A program made the position numbers and the translations under genes. Shown one piece after another: positions 25,502 to 32,554 of a DNA stretch of 32,554 bases. Position 1 is the stretch's first letter; each line of letters starts with the position of its first letter. The notes under the pieces were generated by a model, which was not told the origin of the DNA, searched no databases, and saw nothing but the letters and a program-made list of their open reading frames with translations. The DNA comes from Erysipelotrichaceae bacterium. Its GTDB lineage: Bacteria; Bacillota_I; Bacilli_A; Erysipelotrichales; Erysipelotrichaceae. The DNA lies in contig JAFRVK010000043.1 in NCBI GenBank assembly GCA_017441765.1, forward strand, positions 1 to 32,554. The letters are read 5' to 3'.

Positions 25502-26287
25502 ATGTTGATGGGTTTTGTTGGTCTGCCGATTTCAATCGCTCTGTACTGGCTGATGCTTCGTCCCAAAAAGAATGATCCGTTTCCTAAGGGAGGCCTGTTT
25601 CGTCTGATCATCGCTGCAGCGATAAGTGTGGTACTCTCTTCCGTTCTTTCGTTGCCGATATCGTTCCTTGTATCGCTCATCCGCAGCGGAGCTTTGGCGG
25701 ATATTCCGGGTCTTATCGAGATGATAGAGCAAGATCCCGAGGCTTTCAAAGGGCTGGTATACAATGCTGACGGAACTGCTCCGACATTGACTGTCCGGTC
25801 GATCGTCGACATGTTTTTCTCTGCTGGGCTGCTGGAGGAAGGTCTTAAGTATCTGACCTGCCGGATCGCCATCCGAAAGAAAGGCATGATCCGCACCTGG
25901 ATGGATGCTGTCGTCGCTTTTGCAATCGTGGGAATCACGTTTGAGCTCCTGGAGAATGTCGCCTTCGGTGCAGGTTCAGACATCCTGAGCGCTTTTATGA
26001 GAGCCCTGGCTTCTGCGCATTTCGCATTCGGCGTCATCATGGGTTATTTTTATGGAAAATCTCTTGTTACGGGAAAGAAGAGATATCGTCTGCTTTCCTT
26101 CTTTGTGCCACTCATCTATCATTCTGTCGCCAACGGCCTTATCGCATCAATGAAGCTGAGCAAGATCAACTATGTCATAGGTGTTGCTTCTTCGATCAGT
26201 TTTATCGTTGCTGCAGTTCTGGCAGTGATCGTTGTCCTTCGCTGGCAGAAAAACAGGACTCTGGTTATCCCGGTCCTTCAGAAATAG
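25502..26287 (+). CDS. PrsW-like intramembrane metalloprotease
   Basis: A 261-residue integral membrane protein with about seven to eight hydrophobic segments. It carries the conserved acidic and histidine motifs of the PrsW family: EEGLKYLTCRIA, FELLENVAFG, the ASAHFAFGVIMGYFYG helix and FVPLIYHSVANGL. In Bacillus PrsW performs site-1 cleavage of an anti-sigma factor; no sigma or anti-sigma gene is visible here, so the target is unknown. AAAAGGGG lies 9 nt before the ATG at 25502. An earlier ATG at 25497 opens a three-codon frame whose TGA overlaps the in-frame ATG at 25508, so 25508 is an alternative start. It ends before a bidirectional terminator. Confidence 0.82.
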   Translation: MLMGFVGLPISIALYWLMLRPKKNDPFPKGGLFRLIIAAAISVVLSSVLSLPISFLVSLIRSGALADIPGLIEMIEQDPEAFKGLVYNADGTAPTLTVRSIVDMFFSAGLLEEGLKYLTCRIAIRKKGMIRTWMDAVVAFAIVGITFELLENVAFGAGSDILSAFMRALASAHFAFGVIMGYFYGKSLVTGKKRYRLLSFFVPLIYHSVANGLIASMKLSKINYVIGVASSISFIVAAVLAVIVVLRWQKNRTLVIPVLQK

Positions 26288-26313
26288 GATCCGATACTGA
26301 CAGTAACAGAATG

Positions 26314-26342
26314 AAAACATTCAGTCCTTGGCTGAATGTTTT
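26314..26342. terminator. Bidirectional terminator between the PrsW-like and PheC-like genes
   Basis: AAAACATTCAG pairs with CTGAATGTTTT around a 7-nt loop; the plus strand continues in a run of T, the minus strand in TCATT. It closes the PrsW-like gene and the converging glycosidase-hydrolase-PheC transcript. Confidence 0.85.
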
Positions 26343-26379
26343 TTTCATGTTCTATTGTTCCTTTGAACCGGCAGAATTC

Positions 26380-27164
26380 TCAATGATAGATATATTTCTC
26401 CGCCAGCATGTCGATGAATCCGCTCTCTCTGTGAATGAATCCATCCACAAACTGCAGCAGTTTCTCATGTCCTTTCGGCATCAGAATGCCCAGTTCTCCA
26501 TGGGTGAACGGGTTCGGTGATCAGAGGTGCGGCAAGCCTGCCGTCCATCTGCACATAGTATCCTGCTTCCGCGACTTCCGTGATCATCACATCCGCTTCC
26601 CCTTCTGCAATCAGATGAGGGATCTCCGCATTCTTCTCGTGAATGACCAGTGTTGCATCAGGAAGATTCTCTCTGACCAATCGTTCATTGGTTCCTCCCG
26701 GATTCTCCATGACAATGACTTCTTTCCGGTTGATATCTTCCAGTGTTCTTATATTTTTCAATATCTTCCGTTCTGACGAGTATGGTTTTTCCATTGACAA
26801 AATATCCGTCGGACATCAGGGCTTTTTCTTTTCTATCATCGGTGATCGTGATGCCACAGATCGCCATATCGAATCGGTTGCTTAATGTATCTTCCATTAA
26901 AGTCGGCCATGTGGTTGGAACATATTCGATTTTCACTCCCAGTTCATCTGCAATGGCTTCCGCCAGTTCCACATCAAAGCCTTCATAGGTACCCGTGCCT
27001 TCATTCAAAAACGACATCGGAATATAATCTCCGGTCATGCCGACTCTCAGGATGCCTGTTCTTTTGATTCTGTTAAAGGGATCGCTGTATTCTCTGTATC
27101 CGAAGAATGCTCCGATGATTAAAAGCAGGAAGAGAAAGAATATTGTCTTACTAATCTTTTTCAT
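26380..27164 (-). pseudogene. PheC-like secreted cyclohexadienyl dehydratase / solute-binding protein, two frameshifts
   Basis: The frame opens at 27164 with a hydrophobic signal segment (FFLFLLLIIGAFFGY, no lipobox Cys) and a type 2 periplasmic-binding fold. The text follows cyclohexadienyl dehydratase (PheC) closely: GDYIPMSFLNEGTGTYEGFDVEL cut to its ends, VPTTWPTLMEDTL, CGITITDDRKEKA, GKTILVR, ENPGGTNERLVRENL, ADVMITEVAEAGYY (with the Glu held to be catalytic in PheC) and a final GELGILMPKGHEKLLQFVDGF. It is broken twice: one extra A in an A5 run (26754-26758) and one extra C in CCC (26510-26512). Removing both gives exactly 261 codons ending at 26380. Either a recent pseudogene or sequencing errors. 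Transport partners are absent, which suits an enzyme. Confidence 0.8.
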
Positions 27165-27191
27165 AAACTTCTATCGTCTCTTTCTGGTGGA

Positions 27192-28130
27192 TTACAAGTT
27201 CTTTAACATTCCTGTAACAAGTTCGATGTATGTTTCCGTAAACCTCTTCGCATCCACATCCAGAGCGACCCTGTGTCGTTTCTCTGGAAGATTCAGTTCC
27301 TTGAATGTACCGATCATTCTGCCGTTTTCTTCGACGGTCAGGTTACAGTTGAACCAGCTGGTAATGATCGAAGGATCATAGCTTGCGAAAGCGGCCAAAG
27401 GATCGTGCATGGCTCCACCCGTCTCTTCATCCTGGTACTCGTTCACATAATAGAAGCGGGCGATCTCATAGAGATTCCTTCCAGCATCATTGATCTCTTT
27501 CCATTCTTTGATATCGCTTACCCTGAACAGTGTTTTCAATGTAACATCCAACGGAACCACATTGATATGGACACCTGATTCAAACACATATTTCGCTGCC
27601 AGAGGATCATCAGAGATATTGGCTTCGCCATAGATGCTTTTGTTGCCCTGGACCGTCAATGCACCGCCCATGATCGTGATATTGACCTTTTTCATGGCAT
27701 CCGGATCTTTTCTGACGCATTCACCGAAATTGGTCAGCGGTCCGACAAAAACCATATGCAGGTCTTCTTTGTATTTTCTGGCACAATCAACGATGAAATC
27801 GACCGAAGATATGTCTTCTGCTTTTCCTTTCGGTTCCCCCAGATCGACATTGCCGATACCGTTTCTTCCATGGATGTCGTCCATCCTGGGATCTCTGTAA
27901 TAGCTGTCGCTCTTCCAGTTGTGTTCGACACCGCGATAGACTTTCACATCTTCCCTGTGGAACATCTCCAGCAGCAGCAGGCTGTTCTTGACCGACTGAT
28001 CGACACTCACATTTCCAAAAGTCGTAGAGATTCCCAGAAACTCGATGTCTGGATTCGCCAGGATATATGAGATCGCCAAAGCATCGTCAATGCCCGTATC
28101 ACAATCGATGATCATCTTTGCTTTTGCCAT
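27192..28130 (-). CDS. Inosine-uridine preferring nucleoside hydrolase
   Basis: The 312-residue protein hydrolyses nucleosides to ribose and base with a Ca2+-activated water. The N-terminal signature IIDCDTGIDDALAISYIL holds the metal-binding aspartates (Asp11, Asp15, Asp16), MVFVGPLTNFGECV and IMGGAL are the central motifs, and GGAMHDPLAAFASYDP near the C-terminus supplies the last Asp and the catalytic His. Preference for purine or pyrimidine nucleosides is not predictable. GGAG precedes the ATG. It follows the GH13 gene by 10 nt and precedes the PheC-like gene by 27 nt, so the three probably form one unit. Confidence 0.93.
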   Translation of the reverse strand: MAKAKMIIDCDTGIDDALAISYILANPDIEFLGISTTFGNVSVDQSVKNSLLLLEMFHREDVKVYRGVEHNWKSDSYYRDPRMDDIHGRNGIGNVDLGEPKGKAEDISSVDFIVDCARKYKEDLHMVFVGPLTNFGECVRKDPDAMKKVNITIMGGALTVQGNKSIYGEANISDDPLAAKYVFESGVHINVVPLDVTLKTLFRVSDIKEWKEINDAGRNLYEIARFYYVNEYQDEETGGAMHDPLAAFASYDPSIITSWFNCNLTVEENGRMIGTFKELNLPEKRHRVALDVDAKRFTETYIELVTGMLKNL

Positions 28131-28140
28131 AGTATACTCC

Positions 28141-29628
28141 TTATTTCGCTTTTATCAGTACCGCATGACCCGGAGGAAGCTTTCCTTCAAATTCTTCGGA
28201 GGAGATGATTTTTGTTCCTTCAAAGGCATAGTTCTTTTTTGACAGATTCGCAATCAGTGTGTAGTTTCCTCTTTCAAAAAGGAATACTCTTTTTTCTTCT
28301 TTGATTTCCACGTGAGGATCTTTCAGGTCTCTGATCGATTTTCTTAGTGAGATCAGTTCACAGATGAAATGATAGAGAGATTCTTTATCTTTCATCGCCT
28401 GTTTCACGGATATCGTGTTTTCAGGGTTGAATGGAAGATATGATTCCTTCCCTTTCGTGAAACCGTGGAAAGGTTCCGTATCATCCCAGATCATCGGAAT
28501 ACGGGTTCCCGTCCTTTGATAGCCACCGTCTTTGGATGGGATATGGGACGTCTTCATTCCGATCTCGTCGCCATACAGGACAAAAGGAATGCCCGGCAGA
28601 CAGAACAGCATCATATAGAACACTTTCAGTTCTTCGTGATTCAGATAATTCGCAATACGCCAGGTATCGTGATTTCCGCTGATCAGCGCCAGAAAACTCT
28701 TTGCTTTTTCTGCTTTTTCAAAGCGTTCTCTCATATCTCTCAGGGTGAAACTGATGTCATTGTTTCCGTGAATGATCGAAGTTCCTCTGGTATTCTTATC
28801 GCTGCGGAAGAAACGGTGATAGAAATTATCCCAGTGATCCAGGACGAAATCCGCATCGAATCCCGCTTTGAAAGCACGTTTCGGATCGGACCATTCACTC
28901 ACAAAGAACACTTCGGGATATTCATTCCGTATCCTTCTGAACATCCATTTCCATACTTCGATGGTTGCGGATTTATCTTCATCGTTTTTGACCAAGGAAT
29001 CTGCCATATCGACACGGAAGCCATCGGCCCCGTTGTCCAGCCAGTAGCGCATCACTTTCAGCATGTATTCCCTGGCAAGGAAGGTCCTTTTATCCTTGTA
29101 GGACATCTGCCAGGAAGGCTCTTTGATTTCTTTGAATCCGTAATTGAACGCCGGCTGATGCGCAAAGAAATTCACCATGTAGCAGCCATGCCGGTCGAAC
29201 ATGCCTGAAATGAGGTTGTTTCCCTTGTTCCATAGGTTGTCATTCCAGATAAACAGATCGCTGTATTCGTTTCGCTCTGCCTGGGCGCTTTTCAGGAAGT
29301 CCGGATTGTCGAAAGATGCATGTCCTACGACAAGATCGACGATGACCCTGATTCCCTTCTCATGCGCTTTATCGACCATCTCTTTAAAATCGTCCATCGT
29401 TCCGAAACGGGGATCCACATCGAAGAAGTTTTCGACATCGTAGCCTCCGTCTTTGAACGGAGAACGGTAGAAGGGATTGAACCAGATCGCATTGAAGCCC
29501 ATTCCCTGGATATAATCCAGCTTGGAAAGGATCCCCTTCAGATCGCCGATCCCATCACGGTTGCTGTCACAAAAAGAAGTAGGGTAGATCTCATAAGCGA
29601 CCATGTCGCGAAAAATGTTTTTGCTCAT
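28141..29628 (-). CDS. GH13 alpha-glucosidase/alpha-amylase family glycosidase
   Basis: The 495-residue protein is a cytoplasmic (no signal peptide) alpha-glycoside hydrolase with the TIM-barrel, B-domain and C-terminal beta domain. Catalytic motifs: region I VIVDLVVGHAS (98-105, Gly102 where most members have Asn), region II DGFRVDMAD with nucleophile Asp207, region III FFVSEWSDP with acid/base Glu245, region IV ISGNHD with Asp321. It fits oligo-1,6-glucosidase, maltogenic or trehalose-type members; the exact substrate is open. AAAGGGAT precedes the ATG. It leads the small operon with the nucleoside hydrolase. An MFS sugar-type transporter is encoded about 4 kb away. Confidence 0.9.
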   Translation of the reverse strand: MSKNIFRDMVAYEIYPTSFCDSNRDGIGDLKGILSKLDYIQGMGFNAIWFNPFYRSPFKDGGYDVENFFDVDPRFGTMDDFKEMVDKAHEKGIRVIVDLVVGHASFDNPDFLKSAQAERNEYSDLFIWNDNLWNKGNNLISGMFDRHGCYMVNFFAHQPAFNYGFKEIKEPSWQMSYKDKRTFLAREYMLKVMRYWLDNGADGFRVDMADSLVKNDEDKSATIEVWKWMFRRIRNEYPEVFFVSEWSDPKRAFKAGFDADFVLDHWDNFYHRFFRSDKNTRGTSIIHGNNDISFTLRDMRERFEKAEKAKSFLALISGNHDTWRIANYLNHEELKVFYMMLFCLPGIPFVLYGDEIGMKTSHIPSKDGGYQRTGTRIPMIWDDTEPFHGFTKGKESYLPFNPENTISVKQAMKDKESLYHFICELISLRKSIRDLKDPHVEIKEEKRVFLFERGNYTLIANLSKKNYAFEGTKIISSEEFEGKLPPGHAVLIKAK

Positions 29629-29686
29629 AACGATCCCTTTCTGTCAGAATCTCTTACTGTCATTTTAACATCATTTCGTATCGAAA

Positions 29687-29708
29687 AAGGTCCCGATATC
29701 GGGACCTT
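29687..29708 (-). terminator. Rho-independent terminator of pnp
   Basis: AAGGTCCCGATATCGGGACCTT is read here as two perfect 11-nt arms; on the minus strand it is followed by TTTCGA. It lies 13 nt after the pnp stop codon and 58 nt before the GH13 start. Confidence 0.9.
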
Positions 29709-29720
29709 CATTTGTTCTGA

Positions 29721-31910
29721 TTATTTCTTGCCGAATACTCTGACTTCGCCGCCATGGCTTTCTGTCTCTTTCTTTGGTTCTTCCTTATCCTTCTTGTTCT
29801 GAGGCTTTTCCGATTTCGGAAGCAGATCTTTGGCAGAGACATTGACCTTGCCTTTTTCATCGATCTCGATGACTTTGACCTTGACGATATCGCCAAGTTT
29901 CAGGACATCCTCCGGCTTGTTGACTCTCTCATGAGCGATCTTGGAGACATGAAGCAGTGCATCCTGTCCCTTGAACAGTTCAACGAAAGCGCCGTACTTT
30001 TCCAGTTTGACGACTTTGGCGTCATAGATCTCACCGATCTTGGCTTCTTTGCAGATCTCATCGATCATCGCTTTCGCCTTGTCGATGGCTTCCTTATCGG
30101 AATGATAGATCACGACCTTGCCGTCATCTTCGATATCGATCTTGACATTGTCGCAGTTGGCAATGATTTCATTGATGATCTTGCCGCCGGTGCCGATAAC
30201 TTCTCTGATCTTGTCGGTAGGAATATAGAATGTGACCATCTTCGGAGCATACTTGCTGACTTCCGGACGCGGAGCAGCGATTGCTGTTTCCATATTGTCC
30301 AGGATCTCCATACGACCTTTATGAGCCTGTGCCAGCGCTTCCTTGAAGATCTCTCTGGTAATGCCTTTGCACTTGATATCCATCTGCAAGGCTGTGATAC
30401 CTTCTCTTGTTCCGGCGACTTTGAAGTCCATATCGCCATAGTGATCTTCCATACCCTGAATATCCGTCAGGATGGAGTAGTTCTCGCCTGTGGTGATCAG
30501 GCCCATTGCAACACCAGCAACCGGAGCTTTGATTGGAACGCCGGCAGCCATCAGGGACATCGATCCTGCACAGATCGAAGCCTGAGAGCTGGAACCGTTG
30601 GATTCCAGGACTTCTGCGACTGTTCTTATCGCATATGGGAATTCTTCTTCGCTAGGCATAACCTGCAGCAGGGCTCTTTCACCTAAGGCGCCATGACCGA
30701 TCTCACGACGGCCAGGAGAACCCATTCTGCCGACTTCACCGACACAGTATGGCGGGAAGTTGTACTGATGCATGAATCGTTTTTCTTCGATTTCTGTCAG
30801 ATCGTCGACGATCTGGTTTTCGCCTAAAGGACCTAACGTGGTCACAGACAGGACCTGTGTCTGGCCTCTTGTGAACATGGCGGAACCATGGACACGTGGC
30901 AATAAATCAACCTGTGAATCCAGTGGGCGGATCTCATCCAATGCTCTTCCATCCGGACGGATCTTTTCATCGGAGATCAGTCTTCTGACTTCATTCGCAA
31001 TGATTTCCGTGCAGTATTCCCCTGCCTGTTTCACAAACAGATCGCGTTCTTTTTCGCTATGAGACTCGTCTTCAGCGAAATGATCCTTCATTTCCTGTGT
31101 GATGCCTTCCTGGGCAGCATAGGATTCCAGCTTGTCATGGATGGAAACGGCTGCTTCCAGACGGGCTTTGCCGTTGGCATTGATATAGTCCTTGACTTCA
31201 TCATTGATCTCATAGAGAACGACTTCCATCTTTTCCCTGCCGACCTTGGCGATGATTTCTTCCTCGATCTCACAGAGTTCTCTTACCTTCTCATGACCGA
31301 ACATCAGCGCATCCAGCATCAGTTCTTCACTGACCTCATGCGCACCAGCCTCGACCATGTTCAGAGCTTCTTTTGTACCGGCAACGGTCAGATCGATCAG
31401 AGATCTGCCTGCCTGTTCGCTTGATGGATTCACAACAAATTCGCCATCCACATAAGCGACTTTTACACCAGCGATCGGTCCATCGAATGGAATATTCGAA
31501 ATGCAAAGCGCCAGGCTCGCACCCAGCATCGCACTCATTTCCGGTGAACAGTCGGTGTCGGTCGATAGTACGGTATTGACGACCTGCACCTCGTTACGGA
31601 AGCCTTCCGCAAACAGCGGACGGATCGGACGGTCAATCAGACGTGCCGTCAATGTGGCATGCTCGGAAGGACGGCCTTCCCTTCTTAAAAAGCTTCCCGG
31701 GATCTTTCCGGCAGAATACAGTTTTTCTTCAAAAGAAACTGTCAGCGGAAAGAAATCGGAATCTTTGGCGACATTGGATGCGCAAGCAGTAGACAATGTG
31801 ACCGTGTCACCATACCTAACCAGTACAGACCCTCCGGCCTGTTTCGCGATTTCGCCAGTCTCGATGCGTAATTTACGACCATAGAAATCATACTCAAATA
31901 CTTCTTTCAT
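29721..31910 (-). CDS. pnp: Polyribonucleotide nucleotidyltransferase (PNPase)
   Basis: PNPase degrades RNA 3' to 5' by phosphorolysis as a trimeric ring and partners RNase J and helicase in the degradosome. At 729 residues it has two RNase PH cores (first: [17 protein letters not shown] and [12 protein letters not shown]; second: [20 protein letters not shown] cut to its centre, and [20 protein letters not shown]), a linking helical domain, a KH domain (about 555-620, [17 protein letters not shown]) and an S1 domain (about 625-695, [20 protein letters not shown]), then a charged tail. The ATG follows a weak AGAGAG site. A terminator follows. It is divergent from cca, 75 bp apart. Confidence 0.97.
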   Translation of the reverse strand: MKEVFEYDFYGRKLRIETGEIAKQAGGSVLVRYGDTVTLSTACASNVAKDSDFFPLTVSFEEKLYSAGKIPGSFLRREGRPSEHATLTARLIDRPIRPLFAEGFRNEVQVVNTVLSTDTDCSPEMSAMLGASLALCISNIPFDGPIAGVKVAYVDGEFVVNPSSEQAGRSLIDLTVAGTKEALNMVEAGAHEVSEELMLDALMFGHEKVRELCEIEEEIIAKVGREKMEVVLYEINDEVKDYINANGKARLEAAVSIHDKLESYAAQEGITQEMKDHFAEDESHSEKERDLFVKQAGEYCTEIIANEVRRLISDEKIRPDGRALDEIRPLDSQVDLLPRVHGSAMFTRGQTQVLSVTTLGPLGENQIVDDLTEIEEKRFMHQYNFPPYCVGEVGRMGSPGRREIGHGALGERALLQVMPSEEEFPYAIRTVAEVLESNGSSSQASICAGSMSLMAAGVPIKAPVAGVAMGLITTGENYSILTDIQGMEDHYGDMDFKVAGTREGITALQMDIKCKGITREIFKEALAQAHKGRMEILDNMETAIAAPRPEVSKYAPKMVTFYIPTDKIREVIGTGGKIINEIIANCDNVKIDIEDDGKVVIYHSDKEAIDKAKAMIDEICKEAKIGEIYDAKVVKLEKYGAFVELFKGQDALLHVSKIAHERVNKPEDVLKLGDIVKVKVIEIDEKGKVNVSAKDLLPKSEKPQNKKDKEEPKKETESHGGEVRVFGKK

Positions 31911-31939
31911 CTTTTCTCTCTTTCTTTTTAAACGTTACT

Positions 31940-31968
31940 ATTCTATCATTAACATTTAAAAAAGTAAA
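31940..31968 (-). promoter_or_regulatory. Promoter of pnp
   Basis: On the minus strand TTTACT (31968-31963), 17 nt, TAGAAT (31945-31940). The leader to the pnp ATG is about 23 nt. PNPase leaders in other bacteria carry RNase III sites; no long hairpin is seen here. Confidence 0.55.
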
Positions 31969-31979
31969 AAAGATATAAT
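31949..31979 (+). promoter_or_regulatory. Promoter of cca (leaderless start)
   Basis: TTAACA (31949-31954), 19 nt, then a perfect TATAAT (31974-31979). The cca ATG starts 6 nt after the -10, so the transcript should begin at the A of ATG. No Shine-Dalgarno site is present. It overlaps the divergent pnp promoter. Confidence 0.65.
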
Positions 31980-31985
31980 TAATAT

Positions 31986-32554
31986 ATGCAAATATCGGAT
32001 GCTATATCCATCGTCCTTAATGAGCTGATACGTCACGGCCAGGATGCTTATCTGGTGGGAGGAGCGGTCAGAAACTATCTTCTTGGCATCGAGAGCGATG
32101 ACTATGATGTGACGACTTCTGCTGATCCGGATACCTTGAAAGAGGTCTTCAGGGACTATCATCTTTATGATGTGGGCAAGAAACATGGTACAGTGACGAT
32201 CCTGATCGGCGAGGATAAGATCGATGTTACGCCTTACCGTTTTGAAGCCGATTACCGCGACCATCGTCATCCGGATACCGTTTTGTTTACGGCGGATCTC
32301 AAAGAGGATCTGGAACGTCGCGATTTCACGATCAATGCCATGTGTCTGGATCATGAGGGAAAGGTCATCGATCTTTTCGGTGGCATTGAAGATCTTGATC
32401 ATGGACTCATAAGGACAGTCGGAGATCCTTACAAGCGTTTCGAGGAAGATGCCTTGCGTATCCTGAGGGCGCTTCGTTTTGAAGCGAAACTGAATTTTAC
32501 GATCGAAGAGAAGACCGCAGAAGCTATTCATGGATGTAAGGATCTTCTGAAGCA
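31986..32554 (+). CDS. cca: CCA tRNA nucleotidyltransferase (5' part, cut by window edge)
   Basis: The enzyme adds the 3'-terminal CCA to tRNA without a template. The visible 189 codons show the class II pattern: AYLVGGAVRNYLLGIESDDYD (GG and the catalytic DxD-type Asp pair), KHGTVTILIG, the RRDFTINAM motif and YKRFEEDALRILRALRFEAKL, which forms the base-selecting and neck regions. The start at 31986 gives a normal N-terminus (MQISDAISIVLNELI) and follows a TATAAT by 6 nt without ribosome site. The gene continues to the right beyond the window. Confidence 0.95.
   Translation, partial: MQISDAISIVLNELIRHGQDAYLVGGAVRNYLLGIESDDYDVTTSADPDTLKEVFRDYHLYDVGKKHGTVTILIGEDKIDVTPYRFEADYRDHRHPDTVLFTADLKEDLERRDFTINAMCLDHEGKVIDLFGGIEDLDHGLIRTVGDPYKRFEEDALRILRALRFEAKLNFTIEEKTAEAIHGCKDLLK

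Noticed and set aside
29754..30686. 310-codon open frame antisense to pnp
   Set aside because: A shadow of pnp codon usage (Phe/Asp/Leu-rich, no family features); PNPase on the other strand is unambiguous.

Overview
The window is a run of mostly housekeeping genes from a low-to-mid GC member of the Bacillota. Heat-shock control by HrcA/CIRCE, the primosomal pair DnaB-DnaI, RNase J, a Pol I that appears to lack a working proofreading site, and an FtsW-RsmD-CoaD block all point to that phylum. The overall flavour (ClpB under CIRCE, short genes, compact operons) suggests an Erysipelotrichia-like lineage. That placement is an inference from gene content only. No CRISPR array, intact insertion sequence, prophage, rRNA or tRNA gene was seen.

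Layout. (1) Positions 140-7373, minus strand: the chaperone operon hrcA-grpE-dnaK-dnaJ followed by clpB. Two CIRCE-like operators bracket the hrcA promoter and a third sits just before clpB. (2) 7633-9796, minus: ftsW-rsmD-coaD, overlapping genes ending in a clear terminator. (3) 9838-12226, plus: def (divergent from ftsW) and rnjA. (4) 12256-20797, minus: one tight seven-gene operon, trmB - ZnuA-like lipoprotein - polA - mutM/coaE fusion - dnaB - dnaI - pfkA, meeting rnjA at a shared bidirectional terminator. (5) 20929-22194, minus: a GNAT acetyltransferase, a decayed small reading frame and a DUF600/YezG-like protein. This is the most accessory-looking stretch. (6) 22417-24279, plus: a flavin split-barrel protein and an MFS transporter. 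(7) 24365-25365, minus: a nucleoside-phosphorylase-like protein and a 52-residue unknown, divergent from a PrsW-like membrane protease (25502-26287, plus). (8) 26380-29628, minus: a GH13 glycosidase, a nucleoside hydrolase and a secreted PheC-like protein broken by two single-base insertions. (9) 29721-31910, minus: pnp, divergent from cca, which runs off the right edge.

How the genes work together. The left third handles protein folding and disaggregation. The middle handles envelope growth, CoA synthesis, translation maturation, RNA decay, DNA repair and replication restart. The right part handles nucleoside and sugar scavenging and RNA processing.

I did not find a convincing new multi-gene system. 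The observations most worth a second look are: a single-polypeptide MutM-CoaE fusion; a ZnuA/TroA-like lipoprotein lacking the expected metal-binding histidines inside the polA operon; four genes (ftsW, def, trmB, cca) whose -10 boxes sit so close to the start codon that their mRNAs should be leaderless; and a PheC-like gene that reads through once two inserted bases are removed.
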